From contig QJPP01001944.1 in NCBI GenBank assembly GCA_003996215.1, positions 372,001 through 436,000 of the forward strand: a stretch of 64,000 nucleotides of DNA, given 5' to 3'. The translations under genes and the position numbers were made by a program. This document shows, piece after piece, positions 24,508-36,388 of the stretch (its first letter is position 1; each line of letters opens with the position of its first letter). Below the pieces are notes generated by a model that worked only from the letters and a program-made list of their open reading frames with translations, had not been told where the DNA came from and ran no database searches. The stretch comes from Jaltomata sinuosa. Taxonomy: Eukaryota; Streptophyta; Magnoliopsida; Solanales; Solanaceae.

Positions 24508-24705
24508 ATAAGGTTCAAGTGTCCTAGGGTGTCTAAAGGTCGCGTCAAGTATAGCCTTCTTCATGGGTATGAAGTGTCACACTTATGGGGGATGAGCTAT
24601 GAGATGTCATTAGGAACAACTCCCCTACTTTATTTTCTAGCTCGTGCTATAAAGTATGGACTCTATTTAATCTCCTTCTAGCTCATGCTCTTCGCATTTT
24701 AGAAA

Positions 24706-25760
24706 ATGCCTCCTAGAAGAGCTAACGCCAGGAATCAGCCAGCACCAGTAGCTCCAGCAGACCCATTGAGGGTTGCATTCCAAGTGCTTTCCCAGGCCAT
24801 GACAGCTCAGGTCAATCTGCGGGTTGTGGCACCAGCTCGGCCTCAGGCTAACACTGCTGCAACTAGAATATGAGACTTCACTTGGATGAATCCTCTGGAA
24901 TTTCATGGGACTAAATCAGAAGAGTATCCATAAGAGTTTATTGATGACATCCAGAAGGTAACAGATATTATGGGTGTCACTCCAGTCGAGAGTGCAGATT
25001 TAGCCGCCTACTAGTTGAAGGGAGTGTCTTATACTTGGTAGCAGCAGTGGAAGGAGTCTCGTTGTGCGAATGTAGGTCCAGTGGGTTGGAACCAATTCAA
25101 GACTATATATTTCGACAGGTTCTTCCCACTTGAACTCAGGGAAGCCAAGGTCCTAGAGTTTAACAACTTGAAGCAGAATTACATGAGTGTGAAGGATTAT
25201 GCTCAAGTTTACTCAGTTGTCTAAGTATGCTACAGTGATAGTAGCTGACTCCAGGACCCGAATAAGCAAGGTTATATCTGGTGTGTTGGATGATATGGTC
25301 ATGGAGTGCAAGACTGTTATGCTGATTAATAAGATGGATTTCTCCAGATTGGTTACTTATGCACAGTAGATCGAGGAGGAGAAAATCAAAGAGAGGGAAG
25401 GAGACAGTAAGAGAACTAGAACATGTGACTTCAACTACTCTCAGCAGAGGTTAGAGGATGGAAATTGCTCTCGGTTCTATCAAAAATCTTTAGCTCCAGC
25501 TTCGTCTTTTTCTAGTGCCACAGTGCCTAAGTTCAGACAGGATCGACGGGATAGATCGCTAGGCTCTAAGTCCCAAGGTACAATCACTAGCAGGCGCACT
25601 CATCCGGTTTGCAAGAAGTGTAGTAGGAACCACTAGGGTGAGTGTATGGCAGGTAGTGGAAATTGCTTTGGATGTGGCAAACTAGGCCACAGGATGAGAT
25701 ATTGTCCAACAGTTTCTCAGAAGGGAAAGGATGTCCGCCCACAGAATCAAGCTAGTTCTA
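24706..25760 (+). pseudogene. Tekay-like gag, internal copy 3
   Basis: ATG at 24706 (MPPRRANARNQPAP). About 40 bp near 24767 present in copy 1 are missing. Core motifs (MGVTPVESADLAAY, KDYA) are recognisable but full of stops and frameshifts. The zinc knuckles near 25610-25720 are CKKCSRNH followed by a stop, and CFGCGKLGHRMRYCP. Confidence 0.8.
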
Positions 25761-25849
25761 CAGCAGCCCTAGTGGGTCGCCCTACTCAGTAGGGTGCCTC
25801 GTCTGGTATAGGATGTGGTCAATTCCAAAATAATTTATATTCCCTTCAG

Positions 25850-27678
25850 ACTCGACAGGACCAGGAGGATTCTCTCGATGTGGTCGCGGGTACGTTACAA
25901 GTCTCCCATTTAGATATTTATGCATTATTAGACCCAGGGGCTACACTTTGTTTTGTAACTCCATACATAGCAGTAAATTTTGGTGTCAGTCCAGAAATTC
26001 TCCCAGAACCCTTCTCAGTCTTTACTCCAGTTGGTGACCCAGTTATAGCTAGATGAGTATACAGAAATTTCCATGTCACAGTTTCCCAAAAAGTCACCTC
26101 AGTCGATCTTGTAGAGTTAGAAATGGCTGATTTTGATATTATTTTAGGCATGGATTGGTTACATTTCTGTTATGCCTCAGTAGATTGCAAAACTATGATC
26201 GTTCGATTTTGGTTTCTAAACGAGCCAGTCTTAGAATCTAAGGGTAGTACCTCAGTGACTGTAGGTCTATTCATCTCTTACTTTAAGGGGAAAAAAAATT
26301 ATTTCCAAGGGGTATATCTATTATCTTGTTCGGGAAAGGATTTAAATTCTGAGACCCCAACTCTCGAGTCAGTTCCAGTGGTGAATGAATTCCCAAAAGT
26401 GTTTCAAGAAGATCTTCCTAGAGTTCCTTCCAAAATAGAAATAGACTTTGGAATAGATCTCTTTCCAGATACCCAGCCTATTTTGATTCCTCCTTATAGA
26501 ATGGCTCCAGCTGAGCTTAAGGAATTGAAGGATCAATTGAAAGACCATCTAGAAAAGGGCTTCATCAAACCTAGAATATCACCATGAGGTGCTCCAGTTC
26601 TCTTTATACATAAGAAAGATGGTTCTCTCAGGATCTGCATTGACTATCGTCAGTTGAACAAAGTCACAATAAAGAATAAGTACCCCATTCCCCAAGATTG
26701 ATGACTTATTCGACTAGCTTAAGGGTGCTAGTTGCTTCTCTAAGATAGACCTCGGATCCGGCTATCATCAGCTCAAACTCAGAGATAGTGACATCCCTAA
26801 GACATCTTTAAAGACTCGGTATGGTCACTATGAATTTGTAGTTATGTTTTTTGGACTAACCAATGCTCTGCAGCTTTCATGGACTTAATGAACAGGGTGT
26901 TCAGACAGTATCTGGACTTGTTCTTCATTGTCTTTATTGATGATATCCTTGTTTATTCTCAAAATGATGAGGAGCATGTGAATCATCTGAAGGTCATTCT
27001 GCAGACTCTCAAAGACCGCCAGTTATTTGCCAAGTTCAGTAAGTGTGAATTCTAGTTGAAATCAATTACTTTTCTTGGTTATATGGTGTCTAGTGAAGGC
27101 ATCTGAGTTAATTCTCATAAGATTGAGGCAGTAAAGAACTGGCCCAGACCTACCTCTCCAATATACATCAGGAGTTTCTTGGGTTTGGCTGGTTATTACA
27201 TGAGGTTTGTTGAAGAATTTTCATCCATAGCTACCCCATTGACCAAGTTGACTCAGAAAAAGGTCAACTTTCAGTGGTCAGATAAGTATGAGAAGAGCTT
27301 CTTAGAACTGAAGACTAGGTTAACTATAACTCCTATTTTGACTCTACCAGAGGGTTCAAATGGTTATGTGGTTTATTATGATGCATCCGGGGTCGGCCTG
27401 GGTTGTGTTTTAATGCAGCAGGGTAAGGTCATAGCTTATGCTTCAAGACAACTTAAGCTTCACGAGAAGAACTAACTGACTTATGACATTGAGCTTGCAT
27501 CTGTTGTGTTTGCCCTAAAGATCTAGAGACACTACTTGTATAGTGTGCATGTTGATGTGTTCATAGATCATAAGAGCCTCCAGTATGTGTTCACCCAGAA
27601 AGAGTTACTTAGGAAGCAGAAGCAGCCATGATGACTAAGTACACTCACCTCTTTCCCTTTGATCGAATTTCAACTTAA
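25850..27678 (+). pseudogene. Tekay-like pol, internal copy 3, integrase deleted
   Basis: Protease DPGAT near 25930 and LGMDWLHF; RT from about 26500 with IDD near 26936 and stops at 26715 and 27053 shared with copy 2; RNase H 27179-27600 (DASGVGLGC, TDHK changed to IDHK). At 27608 the sequence jumps from the RNase H TQKEL region straight into the chromodomain-like tail (EAEAAMMTKY) and ends at TAA 27676. About 1.5 kb is missing, including the connection region and the whole integrase core. GAG plus a few matching bases at both edges suggests a microhomology deletion. Confidence 0.9.
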
Positions 27679-27869
27679 GGTAATAGTTCCTCTCCAGTTT
27701 CTCAGTTTACTCTCATGTAATTCAGTCTCAGTATCATATTCCCTCAGCTATTCTTGCATTTTAGCATAGTTGCATATTCATGGGACTCAGTTCAGCTAGA
27801 TATCAGTTTCAAGTACTCGTTTGGTAGGGATTTCAACTCTTTTCCTCCAAACTCAGCTTGCTTAGTCTT

Positions 27870-27903
27870 CATTCCAGGACGAATGATCCCAAGGGGGAAA
27901 TAT
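27870..27903 (+). other. Pre-LTR stem-loop and PPT, copy 3
   Basis: CATTCCAGGACGAATG (27870-27885), a 5-bp stem around one mismatch. AAGGGGGAAATAT runs to the LTR. Confidence 0.8.
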
Positions 27904-28168
27904 TGTAACACCCCAGAACTTCCAAGCCTAGACTCAGCTCAAAAAAACTAGAAAAAAATAATTTTCCCAACTGTCAGCCGGAATCACAAGTTAGATCCAC
28001 GACCCGTGAAAGTTTCCACGAGTCATAGACTGGACCCGTGGAATCTGATCAGAGACCTGAAAATTTCTCTGAGAACCACGATGGGTTCGACAAACCATGG
28101 AATGATCCATGAGCTATGAACTCGAGTCGTGGAACCGGACCAGAGGCTAGTCATTTCTTTGAGAACCA
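27904..28168 (+). mobile_element. Tekay-like LTR 4, first part
   Basis: Starts TGTAACACCCC. It stops inside the GAGAACCA of the second 91-bp word-array unit, where the Athila-type element inserted. It continues at 42395. Confidence 0.9.
28164..28168. repeat. Target site duplication AACCA, left copy
   Basis: AACCA precedes the Athila-type LTR start and recurs at 42390-42394 after its end. The LTR 4 sequence reads through correctly if one copy and the insert are removed. Confidence 0.9.
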
Positions 28169-29710
28169 TGATGTGCCGGGATTTGATGGCACTTTCGATG
28201 CTTAAAACTAAGGATTCTTGGGAGTTCTTAAGTACATTTTGTTGGATTTGATGTCGTCTTTTACATGTACAAGGAAAAGTATTTAAAATACAAAAATGCC
28301 AAAGAATTTGCAGCTTTATGGGAAAAAGGCATGCCACCATGGGCGTCACACCCACGACAGCCCATGGGACAAGTCATCTAAATGAGGCAGCAGGAGAAGC
28401 TAAGGTTTTAGATCCTGACGAACTGCCACGATCCCCGTGAAGGACATGACGGGACTTCACACGGACCATCAATATGATCCAGAGAATGTGCAAGAACATG
28501 ATTCCCCATCGATGCTGCCCATAGAAATAAGGTAGGAAAACATGAAGAAGTTAAGGGTAGCCGATGTGAGGGCTTGCGACGGGCATTGCAGCCACGATGT
28601 CCCATCACCTCAGCCTGTGAAACTAAGGTAGAAGGCTTGGAACCAAGACCTAAAGAGAACAGATGAGAACCTACGATGCCCGTCACATCCACGACGGCTC
28701 GTGGGGCATCCCGTCAGAGGCAGCCGCGTCCAGCTCTCCAAGAATAGTTAGGATTTGGTTTTTTTTGTCTATTAATACTTCCCCTTAGGTTTTATTTTCG
28801 GCTGTTACTCATTATTTTCGTGCAAGCACTACATTGTTACATTTGTTTTACTTTATTACACAAGTTCTTGAGATTAAAGATTGTTCTTGATTAATTGAAG
28901 TATTCTTGAGACTTTCTTCAAGATTTTGGATTTCTTTACGTCTCATCGTAAGTTTCTACTGATGATTGTTCAAACAACCATTAATTGTTTATATATGAAC
29001 ATGAGTAGCTAAATCTACAACTAGGGTTGTCGGAACCATGAAGGATTAACAAAGTAGGCAAAGTACTTGGTAATTCTAGGGTGGTGTTTATGCATGTATT
29101 GTTCTTCCCTTCATTTTGATTGCTTTTTAATGGTGGTCAATGTTAGAACTAGCCTTATCCTTACTTGCCAGACCAAGGAGTTAACGGTTTTGAAAAGGGT
29201 TATTTAACAACGGAGATTTGAGCCTACCAACCCTTATCTAATAGCTTGACCTTGTCATGGAATAGCTAATCTGGGATCCAGGGTAAGTGTTAGTAACTCA
29301 TACACCCATGGCCGGACCAAGGCGTGTGGTGAAATTCATCTATCTGCCGGACCAAGGATTTAGGTGAACCTAACTTACCGATTCTGCATGGTAAGCACCA
29401 AGCTAGTTTACTAAGTACCAGCGCCTTACTAAGTTATGATCTCATGGGGAACACTACCCTAGTCATGTCTCTCATTGATCATAACTTTTGAAACTAATAA
29501 CTATTACTTGTTACAAATCTAAGTCAATATTGATCTTGTCATTTAAAACCCCCATTTTCAAGGGAAATAAATGGTTAACAACGCAGGTAAACACTAATCA
29601 ACCATAGTCCTACCATATTCCCTGTGGGATAGACCCTAACCTTCATTAGGTTTTATATTTGAATAGTGATCACGTACGCTTCTAAAAAGAGGTGTAATTT
29701 GAGCATATCA
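28169..29710 (+). mobile_element. Athila-type 5' LTR
   Basis: TGATGTGCCGGG to TATCA, 1542 bp. The word array at about 28335-28730 uses GACGGGC, CACGACG, CCCGT and their complements. A C/T-rich leader and gene-free sequence follow. It keeps about 120 bp (near 29410-29540) that the 3' LTR has lost. Confidence 0.9.
28770..28777 (+). promoter_or_regulatory. LTR TATA box (mutated)
   Basis: TATTAATA here is TATAAATA in the 3' LTR (41564-41571). It lies about 40 bp after the word array. Confidence 0.6.
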
Positions 29711-29715
29711 AATTT

Positions 29716-29733
29716 TGGCATCGTTGCGGGGAA
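29716..29733 (+). other. PBS, tRNA-Asp type
   Basis: TGGCATCGTTGCGGGGAA resembles the Athila/Tat PBS complementary to the tRNA-Asp 3' end (TGGCGCCGTTGCCGGGGA). It has a CG-to-AT change and one missing C. Five bases from the LTR end. Confidence 0.85.
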
Positions 29734-29835
29734 TATAGTTTAGGATTAAGGGAGATTGTGTTTATTTCACTATTAGTCCTAATTTCCTGATTTTACTTTT
29801 TCTGTTATTTTTGTTTTGTTACGCAGGTTGCACGC

Positions 29836-31290
29836 TTGTGTATACCCAGCACAAGGAGTCAAGGTAATACCTTGATCCCATATGATCCTGAGCTCTCTAG
29901 GACCTTGAGAAACATGGCTAAAGAGGGAGAGCATGAGACACCGGAACAGATCATAACTCGGTTGTTGGCCAAAGGTGAACAGAGAAAAAAGGAAGGAGAA
30001 GATTCCCTTGCTGCTGAAGATACTCAAATTGCAGCTGACCTAGCAGCCTGAAATATGGAAGCTGAGCAAGCAAGACAGGTTGCAAGAGATAAGGCAGCAA
30101 CTAGATGAAATTTGTATCAGAACTGGGGCCGACAAATACGACAGCCGAGGCATGCCCCTCGCTACTATAATGATAATGAGGAAGATGTGAAGGAACTGAA
30201 CATTATTGGACCAATAATATTTCCACCACTGAGTGATGGAACTAAGTTTGACATCACTATCACCATGATATAATTGTTGAACCTGAGGGAACTATATGCT
30301 CGAAATCCTACGGAAGATACAAATCTACATGTGAAAAATTTTATGGGGATTTGCAAAGATTATAATCTACCAGGAGTGGGGCAAGATGCTATTAGACTGA
30401 GACTATTTCCATTCTCATTGACTGGAGAGGAAACTGTGTGGCTCTCAGAATTGCCTGATAATTCCATATACACATGGCATAAGTTGAAGACTCAGTTTCT
30501 GGAGCAATTGTTTCCTCCATCAAGGATGTTGCAGCAAGCAAGAAGTCTATAATTTTAAGCAACTACCTGTGGAGGCATTATATGAGATATCATTGAGGTA
30601 TAATAAGAATCTAAAACAAGATCCAAATCACGGAATACTTTCACGTCATTTGATAGAGATCTTCTACAAAGCATTGAATGCCAACACAAAAGTTGTAGCT
30701 GACACAGTAACTAGAGGGGCATTCATGGAGAATTCATATTTTGAGGCTTCTGAGATACTCGACAGGGTTTCCAAGACCAACAGAGCATGGCATATAGAGA
30801 GTCTGAGACCCCAACAGGTACATATACGGTTGGAAAGTCCACTGAATTTCACGAGTTGTAAGACCTCAAACAGGAAGTTGTTGAAATGAAGACAAGCATT
30901 GATTTGATTACAAAGAAAATCCTGGATTAGGGAGTAGAAAAGGTGAAAACCATCGGTTCACATGGGAAAGCACCAAGGCCAGATGAGTACTCATCTGATG
31001 AAGAGGTTAGTTATCTAAATGATCAAGGGGTGGGTTTTTGGGCCTCTGGCAAAGGAAATCAAGGTCAGAACAGAGATAGTTATGACAACTACATTCGGTC
31101 CAGTTACAGAGATAGAAGTAGAGCTAGAGACAGGGATGGTGATTGGTATAAAAAGGATAGCTACAAGAATGATAGAGGTGGTTTGTATGTCCCTCCTGGA
31201 AATTTCAAAGATAAATCTGAACAACCAACCATGAGGGAGCTTCTCAACAAGGTATTCAAAAGGTTGATTCTATGGATGCAAGAATGAAGG
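29836..31290 (+). pseudogene. Athila-type gag
   Basis: N-terminal piece 29836-30051 (PYDPELSRTLRNMAKEGE) with an acidic and basic helical stretch. The gag core follows at about 30274-30890 (ELYARNPTEDTNLHVKNF, FPFSLTGEETVWLSELP, TWHKLKTQFLEQLFPPS, SYFEASEILDRVSK), the capsid-like part of plant Ty3/gypsy gag. A charged Ser/Arg/Asp-rich tail (YRDRSRARDRDGD) lies near 31100. I see no zinc knuckle. Several stops and frame changes (such as 30048 and 30886) break it. Confidence 0.85.
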
Positions 31291-31778
31291 AGATGTGAGC
31301 TGACCTTTCATGTATTAGTCAGAGAGTAGAGTTCCACTCCATTTTCATAAAGCAGCTTGAGTCCCAGATGCACCAAATATCTACTAGCATAAATCCATAT
31401 CAAAAAGGCACTCTCCCAAGTGACACCATTCAGAATCCAAAATATGCTCGACAAGTTATGGTTGTGACTATCCAAAGAGAAAAATAGACTGGTGACCCTC
31501 CTATGCCTATAGTTGTTGATAAGTTAGCCAAGGCTGAGAAGGATGATGCTGAAATTGTGGTCGAGTCTGAGGAAAAGGATAGCGGTAAAGGTCCAAGTGA
31601 GAGGAAGTCTTCTGAGTTGAAAGTAAAGAACAAAGAGGTTGCACCGGTCTTGAGGCCCATTCCATTGCCTCTTTCACCTTACCCATAAATATTGAAGAAA
31701 AAGGTCGAGGAAGGAAAATTTCACAAGTTCATCTCTATGCTAAAATAACTTTCAGTCAATATTTCTTTAGTTGAAGCA
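31291..31778 (+). pseudogene. Athila-type gag-pol linker, degraded
   Basis: Continues the polyprotein between gag and protease: Glu/Lys-rich KLAKAEKDDAEIVVESEEKD near 31520, then a proline-rich LRPIPLPLSPYP near 31655. No enzymatic motif. In-frame stops are present. Confidence 0.55.
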
Positions 31779-34105
31779 TTGGAGCAGATGCCTGGATATG
31801 CTAAATTCATGAAGGATCTGGTGACTAGGAAGAGAACGGTGAGTTCTGAGCCAGCTGATAATCTGCATCATTGTAGTGTAATAGCCTCCCATTCTTTGGT
31901 GCAGAAAAAGGAAGACCCTGGAGCTTTTACCATTCTGTGTACGATTGGAGCATTCTACTTTGCTAAAGCATTGTGTGATCTTGGTGGGAGTACCAATCTA
32001 ATTCCACTAGCAGTGTTTAAATAGTTCGGCTTGGGAGCCCCCAAATTAATGATAATGCGGCTTCTTATGGTAGATCGTACAGTGAAAAGGCCTGTAGGGA
32101 TTCTCTTTGATGTGCTTGTGAAAGTTGACACTTTTACCTTTCCTGTGGACTTTGGTATTCTTGACTGTGAGGTTGACTTTGAGGTCCCTATTATATTGGG
32201 ATGACCATTCCTTGATACAGGATGTGAATTGGTTTATTTAGAGACCGGGCATATGAAGTTCAGATTGAATAATGAGGTAGTTACATTTAATGTCTGCCAC
32301 TCCATGAAGCATCATAATGATATATGAGTGATTTCTGTTATTGATATGGTTGATAAGGATCAACTAATTGTGCCTGTTGAGGAGAGACTTGGTGTTGAAG
32401 CACTTGCGGCCGTGATTATAAATTTTGATGGAAATGACATTGAAGAGTATGATGATATGGTTGAAGCACTTGCAGGTATTGAGTGTTATACCTACGCTCT
32501 AAAGAAGCTTGATTTGTACCTAAAGGATAGACAGACACCGCCTGCCAGACTATCTATTGAGGAGCCTCCAATCTTGGAGCTCAAAGTACTTCCATCTTAT
32601 CTTTGGTATGTGTTCCTAGGAGAAAATGAGACCTTGCTAGTTATTATTGTTGCATACTTAGTTGAAGGGCAGGTTGAAGCTCTGGTTTCTGTTTTGAAGA
32701 AGTTTAAGAGGGCCATTGGTTGGACCATCGCAGACATCATTGGGATTCTTCCTAGAATCTTTACACATAAAATTCAGCTCACGCTAGATTGTATTCCAAG
32801 TATTGAGCACCAGCATAGGTTGAATCAGCCTATGCAAGAGGTTTTCAAGAAGGAGATTATTAAGTGGCTGGATACAGGTGTGGTTTACCCTATTATGGAC
32901 ACCAAGTGGGTGAGCCCGATTAAGTATGTGCCGAAGAAGAGTGGGATTATTGTAGTCCCAAATGCAAAGAATGAGTTGATTACAATGAGGCCAGTCACAG
33001 GCTATTGCATATGCATAGATTACAAGAAGCTAAATGCTTGGACTGAGAAGGACCATTTTCCAATGACATTCATGGATCAGATGTTAGACCGTCTTGCATG
33101 AAGAGGATGGTATTATTTGATGGTTATTCGTGATACAATCAGATCTTGATTGCTCTTGAAGACCAAGAGAAGACCACTTTCACCTGTCCATATGGGACAT
33201 TTTCTTTCAAAAGGATGTCTTTCAGTTTATACAATGCACCAGTAACATTTTAGCATTGCATGATGTCCATTTTCTCAGACATGGTAGAGGACTCTATTGA
33301 GGTATTTATGGATGATTTTTCAGTAGTGGGTGACTCTTTTGAAGATTTTTTGGATCTTTTGAGTTGTGTGCTAAAAATATATGAAGAGTGCAACCTAGTG
33401 CTAAATTGGGAAAAATATCACTTTATGGTGAAAGAGGATATAGTGCTTGGCCATCGGATCTTCAAGAAGGTTATTGAGATCAAGAAAGTGAAGATTGAGA
33501 TGATTGAAAAAAATTCTCCACCAGTTTTTGTGTAGGGGATTCAAAGTTTTTTGGGGCATGCTGGTTTCTATAGGAGGTTTATCAAGGACTTCTCCAAAAT
33601 TGCTAATCCATTGTGCAAATTGTTGGAGAAGGAGGTAAATTTTGTGTTTGATGAAGCATGTCTTAAATCATTCGAGTGCCTTAAATAAAAGTTGGTCTAA
33701 GCTCCCATCATTATTTCTCCTGATTGGTCTCAACCTTTTGAGGTTATGTGCGATGCTAGAGGAGTGGCACTAGGAGCAGTCCTAGGATAAAGGCGCGAAA
33801 AGATTCTTCATCCTATATACTACGCTAGTAAAGCACTTAATCTGGCTTAAAATAATCATACTGTAACTGAACAAGAGTTGCTTGTTGTGGTATTTGCATT
33901 TGAGAAGTTTAGATCTTATTTTCTTGGCACTAAGGTGGTGGTGCACACTAACCATACAGCTATTCGTTACCTCATGGCAAATAAAAATGCTAAGTCGAGG
34001 CTGATTAGATGGGTGTTTTTTCTATCAGAGTTTGACTTTGAAGTCAAGGACCACAAGGGTACAGAGAATCAGGTAGCAGACTACTCGTCTAGACTAGAAG
34101 AATAG
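31779..34105 (+). pseudogene. Athila-type protease, reverse transcriptase and RNase H
   Basis: Protease: CDLGGSTNLIPLAVF near 31975 (Asp of the active site) and EVPIILG*PFL near 32185. A 257-codon open stretch (32328-33101) covers the linker and the start of RT (PIMDTKWVSPIKYVPKKSG, CICIDYKKLN). The RT catalytic box is FMDDF near 33306. RNase H has CDARGVALGAVLG (about 33750) and TEQELL, but THTNHTAIRYL-like sequence reads TNH where TDH is usual, so a catalytic Asp is Asn; VADYSSRLEE ends the domain. Stops at about 32022, 32203 and 33099, plus frameshifts, make it inactive. Confidence 0.9.
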
Positions 34106-35502
34106 GCAATGTTGAAGCTGAATGATGAGAAGGATATAGATGATTGGTTTCCTGATGAACAAGTGTTGGCTGCCTCTCAAGACTTGATCCCATGGTTTTC
34201 TGACATTGCCAATTAATTGGAAAGTGACTTGGTGCCTCCTGATATGTTTGTTCATCAAAAGAGAAAGTTCATGTCTGATGTCAAGAAGTACTTCTGGGAG
34301 GATCCATTCTTAATTCATGTGTCTGCTGATACTATGATCTGTAGATGTGTGTCGGAGGATGAGATGATGGAGATTCTAGAGGATTTCCATTAATCCCTTA
34401 TCAGGGGACACTATAGTGGTATCTGGACCGCACACAAGATCTTGCAATGCGGCTACTATTGACTGACTATTCACAAATATGACAATGATTTTGCTAAGGC
34501 TTGCAGCAGATGTCAAAGGGAAGGAGGTATATCAAGGAGACATGAGCTTCCTCTTAATCCCATCCTTGTGATTGAGTTGTTTGACGTTTAGGGTATAGAC
34601 TTCATGGGTCCTTTTGTGATGTCCAATGAAAACCGGTACATATTGGTGGATGTGGACTATGTATCTAAGTGGGTGGAGGCAGTTGTGCTTCCCAGTATTA
34701 AAGGCAAGTGCGTCACAACGTTCTTGAAAAAGAACATCTTCTCTAGGTTTGGTATGCCAAGGGCAATAATTAGTGATCGAGGCTCTCACTTTTGCAACAG
34801 TTTGTTTAGTGCTTTGCTTGAGAAATATGGAGTAAAACATAGAGTTTCAACCTCGTATCATCCTCAGACGAGTGGGCAAGTGGAGGTTTCCAACAGAGAG
34901 ATCAAGTCAATCCTGTCCAAGACGGTAAATGCAAATAGAAAGGATTGGTCTCGAAAGTTAGATGATGTTTTGTGGGAATACCGAACTGCATTTAATACCC
35001 CAATAGGTATGTCACCATATCAGCTTGTGTTTGGTAAGGCGTGCCATCTTTCGGTTGAGTTAGAGCATAAGGCCATGTGGGCGTTGAAGAAACTGAACTT
35101 AGATTGGTCTGAGGCATCGTTGCAGCGGCTTGGGCAACTTAATGAGTTGGATGAGTTCCGCCTGAATGCATATGAGAGTTCGACCTTATATAAGGAGAGG
35201 ATGAAGTTGTATCATGACCGAAAGATAGAAAAGAGAAACTTCTAGCTGAGTGATTTGGTCCTGCTTTCAATTCCAGACTTCGCTTGTTTCCTAGCAAGTT
35301 GAAGTCCAAGTGGATTAGACCATTCAAGGTGGTACAAGTGCTTCCTCATGGGGCTGTTGAACTTGAAAATCATGAAGGAAAAAGGTTCAAGGCTAATGGA
35401 CAGCGTATTAAACCTTATTTTGGTACAGTTGAGGAGCTCAAAATAATTGAAGCCTGGAGCCTTGATGAATTCACCCCACTCGAGGAGCTTGATAAAGTCT
35501 GA
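34106..35502 (+). pseudogene. Athila-type integrase
   Basis: Connection region, then a zinc-binding N-terminus near 34380-34520 (HK, C-x2-C in ACSRCQ). The core has Asp in GIDFMGPF near 34600, Asp in IISDRGSHF near 34770 and Glu in GQVEVSNRE near 34880, with FGKACHLSVELEHKA near 35030. The open frame 34604-35245 holds the whole core with all three catalytic acids. After a stop and frame change, KLKSKWIRPFKVVQVLPHGAVEL (35296-35370) forms the GPF/Y-like C-terminus, ending at 35500. Stops in the zinc region (34393, 34459) inactivate it. Confidence 0.9.
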
Positions 35503-35519
35503 GTAATCAAGTAACTTGT

Positions 35520-35692
35520 GTCGTGCCGCGATGTAAAATCAGGCGTTGCATGGGAGGAAATCCATGAGTTTTCCTTTTTATTTTGTTATTCTTGCTTTTG
35601 TAGAAGTGTTTTGGCAAAGTCTGAGTAGACAAAATACTCGTGTCGTGCCACGACGTTAAATCAGGTGTTGCATGAGAGGAAACCCATGGACT
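35520..35692 (+). other. pol-env spacer hairpin cassette, two copies
   Basis: Copy A: GTCGTGCCGCGAT (35520-35532), AAATCAGGCG, TGGGAGGAAATCCA. Copy B: GTCGTGCCACGAC (35642-35654) with perfect GTCG/GAC pairing, TTAAATCAGG, GAGAGGAAACCCA. Copy B is preceded by GTGTTTTGGC and a near-complement (CAAAATAC). A third copy lies at 39507-39592. Confidence 0.75.
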
Positions 35693-35756
35693 AATGTGTG
35701 TTGAATTTGCAGGAAGTGGAAAGATGAACACAAAATTGCAAGAACTGCAGGTAAAA

Positions 35757-36065
35757 AAAGGGTCCCACGGGCTCTGTGATGGGCCGTCGCAGGTGCCATG
35801 CCCGTGGGACTGGGACATCCAACCTGAAAATTGCTAAGTATGGAAGAAATATGGTCTGCCTCATTTCCACGTCCCACATGATGGGCCGTTGGGTCTCCAA
35901 CGGGCGTGGGGAATGGGTGTGAAGCCACTAACAAAGACATGGAGTTGCTGGCTCACTCTCGCGTCCTACATGACGAGACGTCATGTCCCTGACTGGCGTT
36001 GGAGAACTGTTTCATACATCCAGGTAAGTACATCTTGATAGGCCATTGCACTCCCGATGGGTGTT
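35757..36065. repeat. Internal palindromic word array (GACGGGC/CCCGT type)
   Basis: Words such as CCCACGGGC, GGGCCGTCG, CCCGTGGG, CGTCCCACATGATGGGCCG and GACGAGACGTC alternate with their complements, matching the vocabulary of this element's LTR at 28335-28730. The minus-strand frames 35507-35940 are by-products. Confidence 0.65.
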
Positions 36066-36074
36066 GCATAGTGC

Positions 36075-36388
36075 ATCATCTGGGTCGGTCAAAAAGGGTC
36101 AAGTATTTTTAATATTTCTTAAATTCCAACCTGACCCAACCTGGTTCCCCTTCCCTTATTCCCCCACGTCTATTGAGCATATGACCACAATCAAATTGAG
36201 GTCAAATCCCCTAACTCCCTCTCTCCCGCTATTCTCTCCCTCCAGCAGCGATGTGTGCCCCAAATCGCTCCCTACTATCATCTCTACCATATAGTCATCC
36301 CCTCACAACCCATAGACTCATCCACATCATAAAAAGTGGGCAAAGTCTACCAAGCTTCTTCAAAAAAAAACATATTTAAAAGCAAGCC
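36075..36388 (+). promoter_or_regulatory. Candidate internal promoter and leader for the env-like gene
   Basis: GGTCGGTC and GGGTCAAG are followed by TATTTTTAATATTTC (about 36103-36117, TATA-like) and a C-rich leader-like stretch (CCTTCCCTTATTCCCCC, CTCCCTCTCTCCC) up to a strong donor at 36389. The order word array, AT-box, C/T-rich leader, donor repeats what is seen at 1380-1923. Inference only. Confidence 0.4.
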
